64,000 bases of DNA from Bacteroidota bacterium (GTDB taxonomy: Bacteria > Bacteroidota > Bacteroidia > Bacteroidales > Dysgonomonadaceae). The DNA lies in NCBI GenBank assembly GCA_023424395.1, contig JAFADY010000063.1:310001-374000 (forward strand), written 5' to 3'. Shown piece after piece: positions 31,632 to 39,561 of this stretch. The notes under the pieces are model-generated. The model was not told the DNA's origin. It saw nothing but the letters and a program-made list of their open reading frames with translations, and made no database searches. The position numbers and the translations under genes are program-made. Position 1 is the stretch's first letter, and the number at the start of each line of letters is the position of its first letter.

Positions 31632-34505
31632 ATGACCCCATTCCTCCATCGCATAGCGGCCGTATTTTACGAGCAATTCGGCAACGAATTATACAAATAC
31701 ACGTTTGTTTTTCCAAATAAACGTGCCGGTGTTTTCTTTCAGAAATATTTAGCGGAAATTGCGGGAAAACCCATATTCTCGCCTACAATCCTCACTATTC
31801 AGGAATTGTTTGCGATGTTGTCGCCGTATCAACTTGCCGACAGCATCGAAATGTTGGTGATGCTATATGAGCACTACAAAAGGATCAGCACGGCGGAAGA
31901 GTCGTTTGATGATTTTTTGTATTGGGGCGAAATGTTGATCAACGATTTTAACGATGTGGACAAACATTTAGTCGATGCCCAACAATTATTCAAAAACATT
32001 CACGACCTAAAGTCGTTAGATGGTGATATGTCGTATCTCACGCCCGAACAAATAAACGCCATACGGCGTTTTTGGACGAATTTCATGCCCGTGGAAGGCA
32101 ACGATACCAAACAGAAATTTCAGGAAACGTGGCAGATACTATTTGAACTGTATTCGTCTTTTCGTGCAGAACTGCACGAAAAAGGCTATGCCTACGAAGG
32201 CATGATGTTTCGTGAAGTAGCCGAAAGGGCCAAAGAGAAAGGAAATTTTGAGTTCAAGACTGCAGGTTTTATTTTCGTGGGGCTGAACGCCCTCACGCCA
32301 TCGGAAATGCTGTTGATGAAATACCTGAAAAATATAGGTAAAGCTGATTTTTATTGGGACTACAATTCACCTCAGGTGCGCGATGAGCAAAACCGCTCAT
32401 CGATGTGGGTGAAAGATAACCTGTTGCGCTTTCCCTCTAAATTCTCGGTCGATGATGCGCAGAAAGATACCGGAAAACCCATCGTAGAACTCGTCGGAAT
32501 TCCATCGGCGGTGGGGCAGGCAAAGCACGTCACACGAATTCTTTCGGAGCTTATAGACAAAAAATACATTACCAATGCCAACCAAGCCATTAATACCGCC
32601 GTAGTGCTGCCCGATGAAAATTTGCTGCTTCCAATTCTGTATTCCATTCCGCAGGAAATAGGAAAAATAAATGTGACGATGGGTTACGGTCTGTCGCACT
32701 CCTCGGTGGCAAGTTTGGTGGACAATATCGCCGACTTGCAGCGCAACCTGCGAAAATCGGGTGGCGAGAACGCGTTTTATTACCGCTTCGTGATGGCGCT
32801 GCTTAATCACCCGCTATTGATTACGATCGCTAAAACAGAGACGGAAGAATTGAAGTCGCATATCCTAACTCGCAACCGAATAATGATTACGGAGTCAGAA
32901 ATTCCCGATCATCCGTTGCTGAAACTCATTTTTCGCCCCATCAACGATTGGAGGGAGGCATTGGATTACCTGAAAGATATTCTTTCGCATGTGTATAGCG
33001 CTCTCACGCAGGAAAAGCACGACGAAAACGACGAGGAGAGGAGCGCGAAACCCACCGACCTTGAGCGCGAATTTATTGTGCAATATTACAAGACCATCAC
33101 CCGATTGAACGATACGTTACGTAATGCGAAGCACCTTTCGGTAGAAACGTATTTCCGTTTATTGAAGCGGCTTTCACAAAGCATCAGCGTATCGTTTAGT
33201 GGCGAACCGCTGTCGGGATTACAGATAATGGGCGTGTTGGAAACGCGCGTGATCGATTTCGAAAACCTGATCATTCTTTCCATGAACGAAGGCGTTTTTC
33301 CGCTTAAAAATCCTACGAATTCATTTATACCTTACACCTTACGAAAAGGTTTTGGGCTGCCCACTTACGAGCATCAGGACAGCACGTACGCGTATCACTT
33401 TTACCGGATGATCAGCCGCGCAAAGCGCGTGTTTATGCTCTACGACACACGTGCTGAAGAGATGCAGACAGGCGAGGTGAGTCGTTATTTTTATCAGTTG
33501 AAGTATTTGTACAACGACTTTTTCGATATCCGCGAGCGCGTGGTTACGTACGACGTATCGGTGCCCGAAACGCCTCCGGTGTCTGTATCCAAAACGTCCG
33601 GAGTGATGCAAAAGCTCAACGCTTTCAGAGCGGGGAACGAACGTTCGCTGTCGGCATCGCTCATTAACAACTACGTCAACTGCCCGCTGCAATTTTATTT
33701 CACGGCGGTTGAGGGGCTTTCGGAAGAAGACGAAGTGCGTGAGTCGGTGGAAGCGGATGTGTTTGGCTCAATTTTTCACCGCGTGATGGAAACCATTTAC
33801 AACCGTTACAAAGGACAAACGGTTACGCCCAATGTCCTTTCGGAGATCGCTAAAAACGATGCGTATTTAACCGAACTGATCAACAAAGCCTTTGCACGGT
33901 ATTATTTTAAGGATGAGGAAAATCCGAAGCCGTTGCAGGGACAGCATTATTTGGTGGGCGAGATTTTGCGCAGTTATGTGAAACAAACATTGCAGGCCGA
34001 TAAACAGTTTACTCCGTTTGAATACGTAGGTTCGGAGTTCAAATTTAATACGCCGTATCGCGCAAGCGATGAGTTAACGGTCAATTTTAAGGGCATTATC
34101 GATCGCATAGACAGGGTGGGGAATTCTTACCGCATTATCGATTACAAAACCGGAACGGGTGCCACGGATTTCAAAACCATTGAGCAGCTATTTGATGCAT
34201 CGAAAGAGAAACGTCCGTATCAGATCTTGCAGATTTTTGTGTACGCGCTCTTCTACTTAAAAGAGAATCCGGCGAAAAGCGTGATTCCGACAATTTATTA
34301 CCTTCGCTCCATTTTTAAGGACTTCGATCCTTCCGTTTCGTGCAACAATCACCCCATTAAAGATATTTCGATTTTCATGGATGAGTTTACGGAGCGTTTT
34401 AACAACACTTTAGTCGACATTTTTAATCCCGAAATTCCTTTTTCGCAAACACAAAACGAAAAAAATTGCGAGTGGTGCGCGTTCAAGGAGATTTGTAACC
34501 GATAG
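31632..34505 (+). CDS. AddB/RexB-like PD-(D/E)XK nuclease with iron-sulfur motif
   Basis: 957 residues. The N-terminal two thirds are a degenerate UvrD-like helicase scaffold beginning FVFPNKRAGVFFQKYL. The C-terminal nuclease has FHRVMETIYNRY, then DRIDRVGNSYRIIDYKTG with Asp837 and Lys839 of the PD-(D/E)XK core. Four cysteines, Cys684 (VNCPLQF), Cys946, Cys949 and Cys955 (CEWCAFKEIC), match the [4Fe-4S] staple of AddB. AddAB processes double-strand breaks for recombination. The partner AddA (UvrD-type helicase-nuclease) is not adjacent in this window: downstream is tadA on the other strand. The protein ends 12 nt from tadA. Confidence 0.85.
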   Translation: MTPFLHRIAAVFYEQFGNELYKYTFVFPNKRAGVFFQKYLAEIAGKPIFSPTILTIQELFAMLSPYQLADSIEMLVMLYEHYKRISTAEESFDDFLYWGEMLINDFNDVDKHLVDAQQLFKNIHDLKSLDGDMSYLTPEQINAIRRFWTNFMPVEGNDTKQKFQETWQILFELYSSFRAELHEKGYAYEGMMFREVAERAKEKGNFEFKTAGFIFVGLNALTPSEMLLMKYLKNIGKADFYWDYNSPQVRDEQNRSSMWVKDNLLRFPSKFSVDDAQKDTGKPIVELVGIPSAVGQAKHVTRILSELIDKKYITNANQAINTAVVLPDENLLLPILYSIPQEIGKINVTMGYGLSHSSVASLVDNIADLQRNLRKSGGENAFYYRFVMALLNHPLLITIAKTETEELKSHILTRNRIMITESEIPDHPLLKLIFRPINDWREALDYLKDILSHVYSALTQEKHDENDEERSAKPTDLEREFIVQYYKTITRLNDTLRNAKHLSVETYFRLLKRLSQSISVSFSGEPLSGLQIMGVLETRVIDFENLIILSMNEGVFPLKNPTNSFIPYTLRKGFGLPTYEHQDSTYAYHFYRMISRAKRVFMLYDTRAEEMQTGEVSRYFYQLKYLYNDFFDIRERVVTYDVSVPETPPVSVSKTSGVMQKLNAFRAGNERSLSASLINNYVNCPLQFYFTAVEGLSEEDEVRESVEADVFGSIFHRVMETIYNRYKGQTVTPNVLSEIAKNDAYLTELINKAFARYYFKDEENPKPLQGQHYLVGEILRSYVKQTLQADKQFTPFEYVGSEFKFNTPYRASDELTVNFKGIIDRIDRVGNSYRIIDYKTGTGATDFKTIEQLFDASKEKRPYQILQIFVYALFYLKENPAKSVIPTIYYLRSIFKDFDPSVSCNNHPIKDISIFMDEFTERFNNTLVDIFNPEIPFSQTQNEKNCEWCAFKEICNR

Positions 34506-34517
34506 GAGTTGATAAAT

Positions 34518-34952
34518 TTATCGTTTTTTTTCAAAGAATTCTTTCATCAGTATAACACACTCGTCTGTCATCACTCCGGCAGTAACGGTGGTTTTTGGAT
34601 GCAGCAGAAAGGAAGAAATGCGTGAATATCCGCGTTTTTCATCGGCTGCACCGTAAACGATGCGCGAAATTTGCGACCATCTGAGCGCCCCGGCGCACAT
34701 GGGGCAAGGCTCTACGGTTACATACAAAGTGCAGTCTGTTAAATATTTTCCTCCCAATACATTTGCCGCAGCGGTTATGACTTGCATTTCGGCGTGCGCC
34801 GTAACGTCGTTGAGTGTTTCTGTGAGATTATGCGCTCGGGCAATTATCCGGTTTCCCGCAACAACTACCGCTCCAACAGGCACTTCGTCTTCATCAAATG
34901 CCTTTTGCGCTTCTCGCAACGCTTGTTGCATAAAATAATTATCGTCCAACAT
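34518..34952 (-). CDS. tadA: tRNA-specific adenosine deaminase
   Basis: 144 residues, the normal length for TadA, which makes inosine at position 34 of tRNA-Arg. Zinc and catalytic residues: His53 and Glu55 in HAEM, Cys83 and Cys86 in PCPMCAGAL. Motif NDVTAHAEMQVI and the C-terminal FEKKR are typical. Free-nucleotide deaminases are less likely given this close match. It is followed upstream on the same strand by a small ribbon-helix-helix gene. Confidence 0.94.
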   Translation of the reverse strand: MLDDNYFMQQALREAQKAFDEDEVPVGAVVVAGNRIIARAHNLTETLNDVTAHAEMQVITAAANVLGGKYLTDCTLYVTVEPCPMCAGALRWSQISRIVYGAADEKRGYSRISSFLLHPKTTVTAGVMTDECVILMKEFFEKKR

Positions 34953-34993
34953 TTTATATTGTGAGTCTAAAATCTAAGATCGTGTATCGTGAA

Positions 34994-35221
34994 TTATCTT
35001 CTCATTTCATTTTCCTCAAAAAGCGTAGGATAATCCTGATCCATGTTTTTGAGAATGTGATTCAACACCGTTTCGCGAAACCAACGCGATCGATTGGTGA
35101 TTTTGTATTTTTTAAGATAAAAATGGATGAGGTCGTATTCTTCATCGTTCAGCATAAATTCTGCTTTTTTTGTACGCGGTTTGGGACGATGGAGAAGATT
35201 ATACTTTTTTGTTTTCATCAA
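34994..35221 (-). CDS. Small ribbon-helix-helix-like DNA-binding protein
   Basis: 75 residues, very basic N-terminus (MMKTKKYNLLHRPKPRTKKA), then AEFMLNDEEYDLIHFYLKKY and SRSRWFRETVLNHI-like helices, the strand-helix-helix order of RHH proteins. Small proteins of this form are common in Bacteroidota and their targets are unknown. It lies 41 nt upstream of tadA on the same strand and divergent from yraN; it could regulate either. Note that a long plus-strand frame (34961-35725) overlaps it completely; the plus-strand gene is taken to start at 35363. Confidence 0.65.
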   Translation of the reverse strand: MMKTKKYNLLHRPKPRTKKAEFMLNDEEYDLIHFYLKKYKITNRSRWFRETVLNHILKNMDQDYPTLFEENEMRR

Positions 35222-35315
35222 CGGAAATTGAAAAACGTTCGGAAATGCCTGTCAGCTTTCTCTTTCACGATACAAAAAAACAAAATATTTTCACCAAAAA
35301 GAAGAATTAACACCG

Positions 35316-35323
35316 TAATTTTG
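35316..35323 (+). promoter_or_regulatory. -7 element for yraN
   Basis: TAATTTTG, 39 nt before the chosen start codon. It shows that the upstream part of the long open frame is not coding. Confidence 0.45.
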
Positions 35324-35362
35324 TATTTTTACACACGTTATGTGGTTTTTTCGCGGAAAATT

Positions 35363-35725
35363 ATGGCCGATCACAACGATTTAGGAAAAAAAGGAGAAGA
35401 TGCGGCGGTAGTAATGCTGAAATCGAAAAACTACCGTATCGTGGAACGGAATTGGATGTTTCATGGTTATGAGGTGGATGTGATTGCCGAAAACGAAGAG
35501 TTTTTTGTTTTTGTGGAAGTAAAAACCCGAACATCGGTACAATGGGGAAATCCCGAAGATTTTGTAGGCAAATCGCGCATGCGGCGCATGATTCAGGCTG
35601 CCGACCATTATCTTATTGAGAAAGACATCGAAAAACCCGCCCGGTTCGATATTGTCGGCGCGGTTTGGAATGGGCGCGATTTTGAATTGGAGCACATTGA
35701 AGACGCTTTTTTGGCATTTATGTAG
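35363..35725 (+). CDS. YraN family (UPF0102) endonuclease-like protein
   Basis: 120 residues from ATG 35363 (MADHNDLGKKGEDAA), the standard family length. The restriction-endonuclease-like core is present: Glu in GEDAA, Asp in GYEVDVIAE, and the E-x-K motif in FVEVKTRTS. The family is universal in bacteria but its substrate, probably branched DNA, is not settled. The open frame continues upstream to 34961 but passes through a promoter and the opposite-strand RHH gene, so that extension was rejected. After the stop codon lies a repeat-rich spacer. Confidence 0.9.
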   Translation: MADHNDLGKKGEDAAVVMLKSKNYRIVERNWMFHGYEVDVIAENEEFFVFVEVKTRTSVQWGNPEDFVGKSRMRRMIQAADHYLIEKDIEKPARFDIVGAVWNGRDFELEHIEDAFLAFM

Positions 35726-35729
35726 GAGA

Positions 35730-35870
35730 GGCTGTGTCAAAATAAAAATCGATACTCAAATTTGTCTCCCGATAACTATCGGGAGAATGGATCCGCCAGC
35801 GGGCGGAGGAATGAAGTATCTAAAACTTTTGGAAAAATAGATTCTTCACTGCGTTTAGAATGACAAATGA
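35730..35870. repeat. Composite of dispersed palindromic repeats
   Basis: In order: AGGCTGTGTCAAAA (35739 on); a 10-bp palindrome TCTCCCGATA-AC-TATCGGGAGA (35765-35786); TCCGCC-AGCG-GGCGGA (35792-35807); and AGATTCTTCACTGCG… to AATGACA (35839-35865), which closely follows the widespread TGTCATTCTGAGC-type repeat when read on the minus strand. Nothing here looks like coding sequence. Confidence 0.6.
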
Positions 35871-35913
35871 AACAGATGTGATACTTTTAATACGCCCTCT
35901 TTAGGGAAAGTTT

Positions 35914-36276
35914 ATGAATATAGAAGAACTTTTTGATTTCTGTTTATCGATTCCCGCCACCGAAGCAACCACGCCTTTTGATGAGGTAACCATTGTGATG
36001 AAAGTAATGGGCAAGATGTTCGCGCTCATCCCCACCGATGTGGAACGATTGAGTATCTCGTTGAAGTGCGACCCCGAAAAAGCCGTACAATTACGCGAAA
36101 AATACGTGTGTGTTGAGCCGGGATTTCACATGAATAAATCGCTTTGGAATACGATTTACATTACGGGCGAAATGCCGGCCAATGAATTAAAAAAATGGAT
36201 ACGCCACTCGGTGGACGAAGTGATAAAAAAATTACCCAAAAAACAACAACAGCAATATTATGGAATATCTCAATGA
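35914..36276 (+). CDS. MmcQ/YjbR family DNA-binding protein
   Basis: 120 residues. The family (double wing fold, cytoplasmic) has no assigned function despite the MmcQ name. Typical features: an N-terminal CLSIPATEATTPFDEVT segment, a strand KVMGKMFALI, and the C-terminal LNTIYITGEMPANELKKWI-like motif (here NTIYITGEMP). Overlaps the start of birA by 17 nt, so the two are translationally linked. Confidence 0.88.
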   Translation: MNIEELFDFCLSIPATEATTPFDEVTIVMKVMGKMFALIPTDVERLSISLKCDPEKAVQLREKYVCVEPGFHMNKSLWNTIYITGEMPANELKKWIRHSVDEVIKKLPKKQQQQYYGISQ

Positions 36277-37015
36277 AAACAGGCAGACTATCAGGATCGA
36301 GGAAACCGAATCTACAAACACATATCTGAAAAATCTCGTTAGAGAAGAACGGCCCGAAGAGGGTTCGTTGGTCATTGCCGATTTTCAGTCCGGAGGACGG
36401 GGACAGATGGGCAATTCGTGGTTTTCCACGAAAGGCGACAATTTGTTGTTCAGCCTATTGATCTATCCGAAAACGGTAAAGGCAAACGAGCAGTTTATTA
36501 TTTCGCGCATAGCCTCGCTCGCGATAAAAAATACGCTCGATCAATTTACGGATGACATTCGCATAAAATGGCCCAACGATATTTACTGGCAAGACAAAAA
36601 AATAGCCGGAATACTTATCGAAAACGATTTACAGGGCGATCGCATTGATAACTCCGTCATCGGAATCGGCATAAACATCAATCAGCAAATGTTTCCGTTC
36701 GAATTGCCTAATCCCGTATCATTACGCCAAATTACGGGTGCGCAGCACGATAAAGGCCAAATTTTGGATATTTTTATGCGCGAGTTTTTTCTTCTGTATC
36801 GCGAAATGCAAAATGGTGCTATCACGGGGATTGAAGATGAATATATGTTGGATTTATATCGCGTGAACGATTACTTTTGGTTCGAAGATGCCAATGGGCG
36901 TTTTCAGGCAAAAATAGACAATGTTTTGCCATCGGGTCATTTGATATTGAGAACGTTGGATATGGAAAAAGAACGCAAATATGCTTTCAAAGAAGTACAA
37001 TTTGTAATGAAATAG
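36260..37015 (+). CDS. birA: Biotin-[acetyl-CoA-carboxylase] ligase
   Basis: 251 residues, the short group without the DNA-binding domain, so it is a ligase only. The adenylate loop is GGRGQMGNSW (usually GRGRxGRxW, so two Arg are replaced by Gln and Asn), followed by IKWPNDIYWQDKKIAGILIE with the catalytic Lys, and GIGININ. The C-terminal SH3-like domain ends FKEVQFVMK. It overlaps the MmcQ gene and is followed by a truncated GNAT remnant. Confidence 0.92.
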   Translation: MEYLNENRQTIRIEETESTNTYLKNLVREERPEEGSLVIADFQSGGRGQMGNSWFSTKGDNLLFSLLIYPKTVKANEQFIISRIASLAIKNTLDQFTDDIRIKWPNDIYWQDKKIAGILIENDLQGDRIDNSVIGIGININQQMFPFELPNPVSLRQITGAQHDKGQILDIFMREFFLLYREMQNGAITGIEDEYMLDLYRVNDYFWFEDANGRFQAKIDNVLPSGHLILRTLDMEKERKYAFKEVQFVMK

Positions 37016-37018
37016 AAA

Positions 37019-37177
37019 ATGGCAAGAATCCGAAAACTCATAGGTGAAAAATGTTTTCTTTCGCCAATTTGCCTCACCGATGCCGAAATCTATACGCATT
37101 GGCTTAATCTTGAGATAACAATAATGATTGATATTATTTTCATGGATATTTTAACGTCAAACTTTTACAAAGAATAA
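37019..37177 (+). pseudogene. Truncated GNAT acetyltransferase remnant
   Basis: A 52-codon open frame starting 3 nt after the birA stop. Its first 35 residues (KLIGEKCFLSPI, then TDAEIYTHWLN-LEIT) have the look of the N-terminus of GNAT acetyltransferases, which read L-G-E-K-xx-L-xP and then W-L-N-D-L-E; one residue (Asp) seems lost in the WLNLE stretch. After that the sequence turns into unrelated A+T-rich codons and stops. There is no acetyl-CoA motif. Read as a decayed gene; a real small protein is possible but unlikely. Confidence 0.4.
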
Positions 37178-37187
37178 CTTTACAAAT

Positions 37188-37895
37188 ATGAAATACAACA
37201 GAGTACTTTTAAAACTTAGCGGTGAGTCGCTCGCGGGAGAAAAAAAAACAGGCATCGATGAAATTCGTTTGGAAGAATACGCCGAACAACTGAAAGAAGT
37301 TGCGCAAATGGGCATTCAAATAGGAATCGTTATAGGCGGTGGAAATATTTTCCGTGGACTGAGCGGTTCCCAAAAAGGTTTCGACCGCGTAAAAGGCGAT
37401 CAAATGGGAATGCTTGCAACTGTGGTTAACAGTTTGGCATTGAGTTCGGCTCTCACGTCTATCGGACAAAAAAACCGCGTTTTCACTTCCATCCGCATGG
37501 AGCCTGTGGGCGAATTATACAGCAAATGGAAAGCCATTGAAGCGATGGAGAACGGCGAAATAGCCATTCTTGCCGGTGGCACCGGACTTCCGTTCTTTAC
37601 AACCGACACCACATCGGCGCTTCGCGGCATTGAGATTGAAGCCGATGTTATGCTAAAAGGCACGCGCGTGGATGGCGTTTATACAGCTGATCCCGAGAAA
37701 GACCCTTCGGCAACCAAATTCGAAACCATTTCGTTCGATGAAGTGTACGACCGCGGACTTAAAGTAATGGACTTGACCGCGACAACCATGTGTAAGGAAA
37801 ACAACCTTCCCATTGTGGTTTTCGATATGGATTCGCCCGGAAACCTGAAAAAAGTGTTGAGTGGGGAAAATATTGGAACGGTGGTACACCTTTAA
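37188..37895 (+). CDS. pyrH: UMP kinase
   Basis: 235 residues, hexameric bacterial UMP kinase. Motifs: LLKLSGESLAG, GIVIGGGNIFRG, DQMGMLATVVN, and the C-terminal DLTATTMCKENNLPIVVFD. It phosphorylates UMP to UDP. The adjacency pyrH-frr, separated here by 119 bp, is conserved in many bacteria, where both serve early translation and nucleotide supply. Confidence 0.96.
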   Translation: MKYNRVLLKLSGESLAGEKKTGIDEIRLEEYAEQLKEVAQMGIQIGIVIGGGNIFRGLSGSQKGFDRVKGDQMGMLATVVNSLALSSALTSIGQKNRVFTSIRMEPVGELYSKWKAIEAMENGEIAILAGGTGLPFFTTDTTSALRGIEIEADVMLKGTRVDGVYTADPEKDPSATKFETISFDEVYDRGLKVMDLTATTMCKENNLPIVVFDMDSPGNLKKVLSGENIGTVVHL

Positions 37896-37978
37896 TTAAG
37901 ATTTGCTATTTTTATGTTGCGTTTTAGCGAAAAAATTGCGACATGAGCCTGAAAACGCTCCGTTTAAAATATTTTCAC

Positions 37979-37986
37979 TATTTTTG
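37979..37986 (+). promoter_or_regulatory. -7 element for frr
   Basis: TATTTTTG, 28 nt before the start codon; no TTG at the usual -33 spacing. Confidence 0.4.
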
Positions 37987-38014
37987 CTAACAGAACAACC
38001 AAAAATAACACATT

Positions 38015-38572
38015 ATGGATATTTCGACAATTAAAAAAGATGCCGAGGAAAAAATGCAAATGACCCTCGAATTTTTGGAAGAAACTTTTTCGCGCATCCG
38101 CGCGGGACGTGCCAATCCGCATATTCTGGACGGTGTACGCGTGGAATATTACGGCAGCCATGTGCCATTATCGAACGTAGCCACCATTAGCACGCCTGAC
38201 GCGAAAACCATTCTGGTGCAGCCGTGGGAAAAACCCATGCTGAAAGTGGTGGAGAAAGCCATTATGGACTCCGATGTAGGTATCACGCCCGAAAACAACG
38301 GAGAAGTAATTCGCCTTGGAATACCTCCGTTAACCGAAGAGCGCCGTAAGCAATTGGTAAAGCAAACCAAAAATGAAGCCGAAGATGCCAAAATCAGCAT
38401 CCGTAATTCACGTCGCGAAGGTATCGACGAGGTGAAAAAAGCGGTAAAAGACGGCATGCCCGAAGATATGGGCAAGGATGGCGAAGCGGAACTGCAAAAA
38501 CTCCACGATAAATACATTAAAAAAGTGGACGAAATGTTTTCCGGAAAAGAAAAAGAAATTCTTACCGTGTAA
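38015..38572 (+). CDS. frr: Ribosome recycling factor
   Basis: 185 residues. Classic features: ETFSRIRAGRANPHILDGVRVEYYG, PLSNVATISTPDAKTILVQPW, and a C-terminal helix bundle ending EKEILTV. It splits post-termination ribosomes with EF-G. The rsgA start codon follows with no gap. Confidence 0.97.
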   Translation: MDISTIKKDAEEKMQMTLEFLEETFSRIRAGRANPHILDGVRVEYYGSHVPLSNVATISTPDAKTILVQPWEKPMLKVVEKAIMDSDVGITPENNGEVIRLGIPPLTEERRKQLVKQTKNEAEDAKISIRNSRREGIDEVKKAVKDGMPEDMGKDGEAELQKLHDKYIKKVDEMFSGKEKEILTV

Positions 38573-39541
38573 ATGACAATGAGCGAGGGGCCAAAGGCTG
38601 AGAGCGGAGTGCATAGAGTTAAAGGGCTGGTGATAAAAAATACCGGCAATAATTATCTGGTAAGAACCAACCACGGAACAGATATTTCAGGTTTGGCAAA
38701 AGGAAATTTCCGTCTCAAAGGCATTCGCAGCACGAGTCCGGTTGTGGTGGGCGATATTGTTTATATGGATGTAAACCCCGATGGATCGGCGTTCATCACC
38801 GATATCGAAGACCGCAAAAACTACATAGTACGCCGCGCTTCAAACCTCTCAAAATATGCACACATTCTCGCCGCTAATATCGATTTGGCGCTACTTTGCA
38901 TAACCGTTCGTTATCCCGAAACTACAACCACATTTATAGATCGGTTTTTGGTTACGGCAGAAGCTTATAGCGTGCCCGTGTGCCTCGTTTTCAATAAAAC
39001 CGATCTGTATGACGAGGAAGATACCGATTATTTGAACGCGTTGATAAATCTATATTCCGTTGTAGGTTACAAATGTTTGAAAACATCGGTAACAAAAGGG
39101 GAAGGCATCGACGAGATTAAAGAACTTGCCGCAGGCAAAGTAACGTTGCTGGCCGGGCATTCGGGCGTGGGGAAATCGAGTATCGTGAATGCTTTGCAGA
39201 AAAATGCGGTACAAAAAATTGGCAAAATATCCGATTATCATAACAAGGGAATGCACACGACCACATTTTCGGAAATGATTGAGATGGATGGCGGTGGTTT
39301 CCTTGTCGATACGCCGGGGATTAAAGGATTCGGAACAATCGATATGGCCACGGGCGAAGTTTCGCATTATTTTCCCGAAATTTTCCGCTTTTCCGAAAAG
39401 TGCCGTTACTACAACTGTCTTCACATCAACGAACCCAATTGTGCCGTGCTCAAAGCTTTGGACGAACATTACATCAGCGAAAGCCGCTACAAATCTTACC
39501 TGAATATTCTGGAAGATGTGGATAGTGGAAAATATCGGTAA
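38573..39541 (+). CDS. rsgA: Ribosome small-subunit biogenesis GTPase RsgA
   Basis: 322 residues with an N-terminal OB domain (KGLVIKNTGNNYLVRT), a circularly permuted GTPase (NKTD before the P-loop GHSGVGKSS, then DTPGIKGFG), and a C-terminal zinc knuckle with CRYYNCLHINEPNC. It checks late 30S assembly. ATGs at 38573 and 38579 are both in frame; the first abuts the frr stop codon. The frr-rsgA coupling puts two ribosome-turnover factors on one mRNA. Confidence 0.95.
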   Translation: MTMSEGPKAESGVHRVKGLVIKNTGNNYLVRTNHGTDISGLAKGNFRLKGIRSTSPVVVGDIVYMDVNPDGSAFITDIEDRKNYIVRRASNLSKYAHILAANIDLALLCITVRYPETTTTFIDRFLVTAEAYSVPVCLVFNKTDLYDEEDTDYLNALINLYSVVGYKCLKTSVTKGEGIDEIKELAAGKVTLLAGHSGVGKSSIVNALQKNAVQKIGKISDYHNKGMHTTTFSEMIEMDGGGFLVDTPGIKGFGTIDMATGEVSHYFPEIFRFSEKCRYYNCLHINEPNCAVLKALDEHYISESRYKSYLNILEDVDSGKYR

Positions 39542-39561
39542 TTAACTATTCGATTTCTTGT

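Noticed and set aside
34961..35362. Upstream extension of the yraN frame (134 extra codons)
   Set aside because: It covers a -7 promoter element and lies opposite the RHH gene; the encoded sequence is low-complexity (Phe/Lys/Arg) and YraN proteins are about 120 residues.
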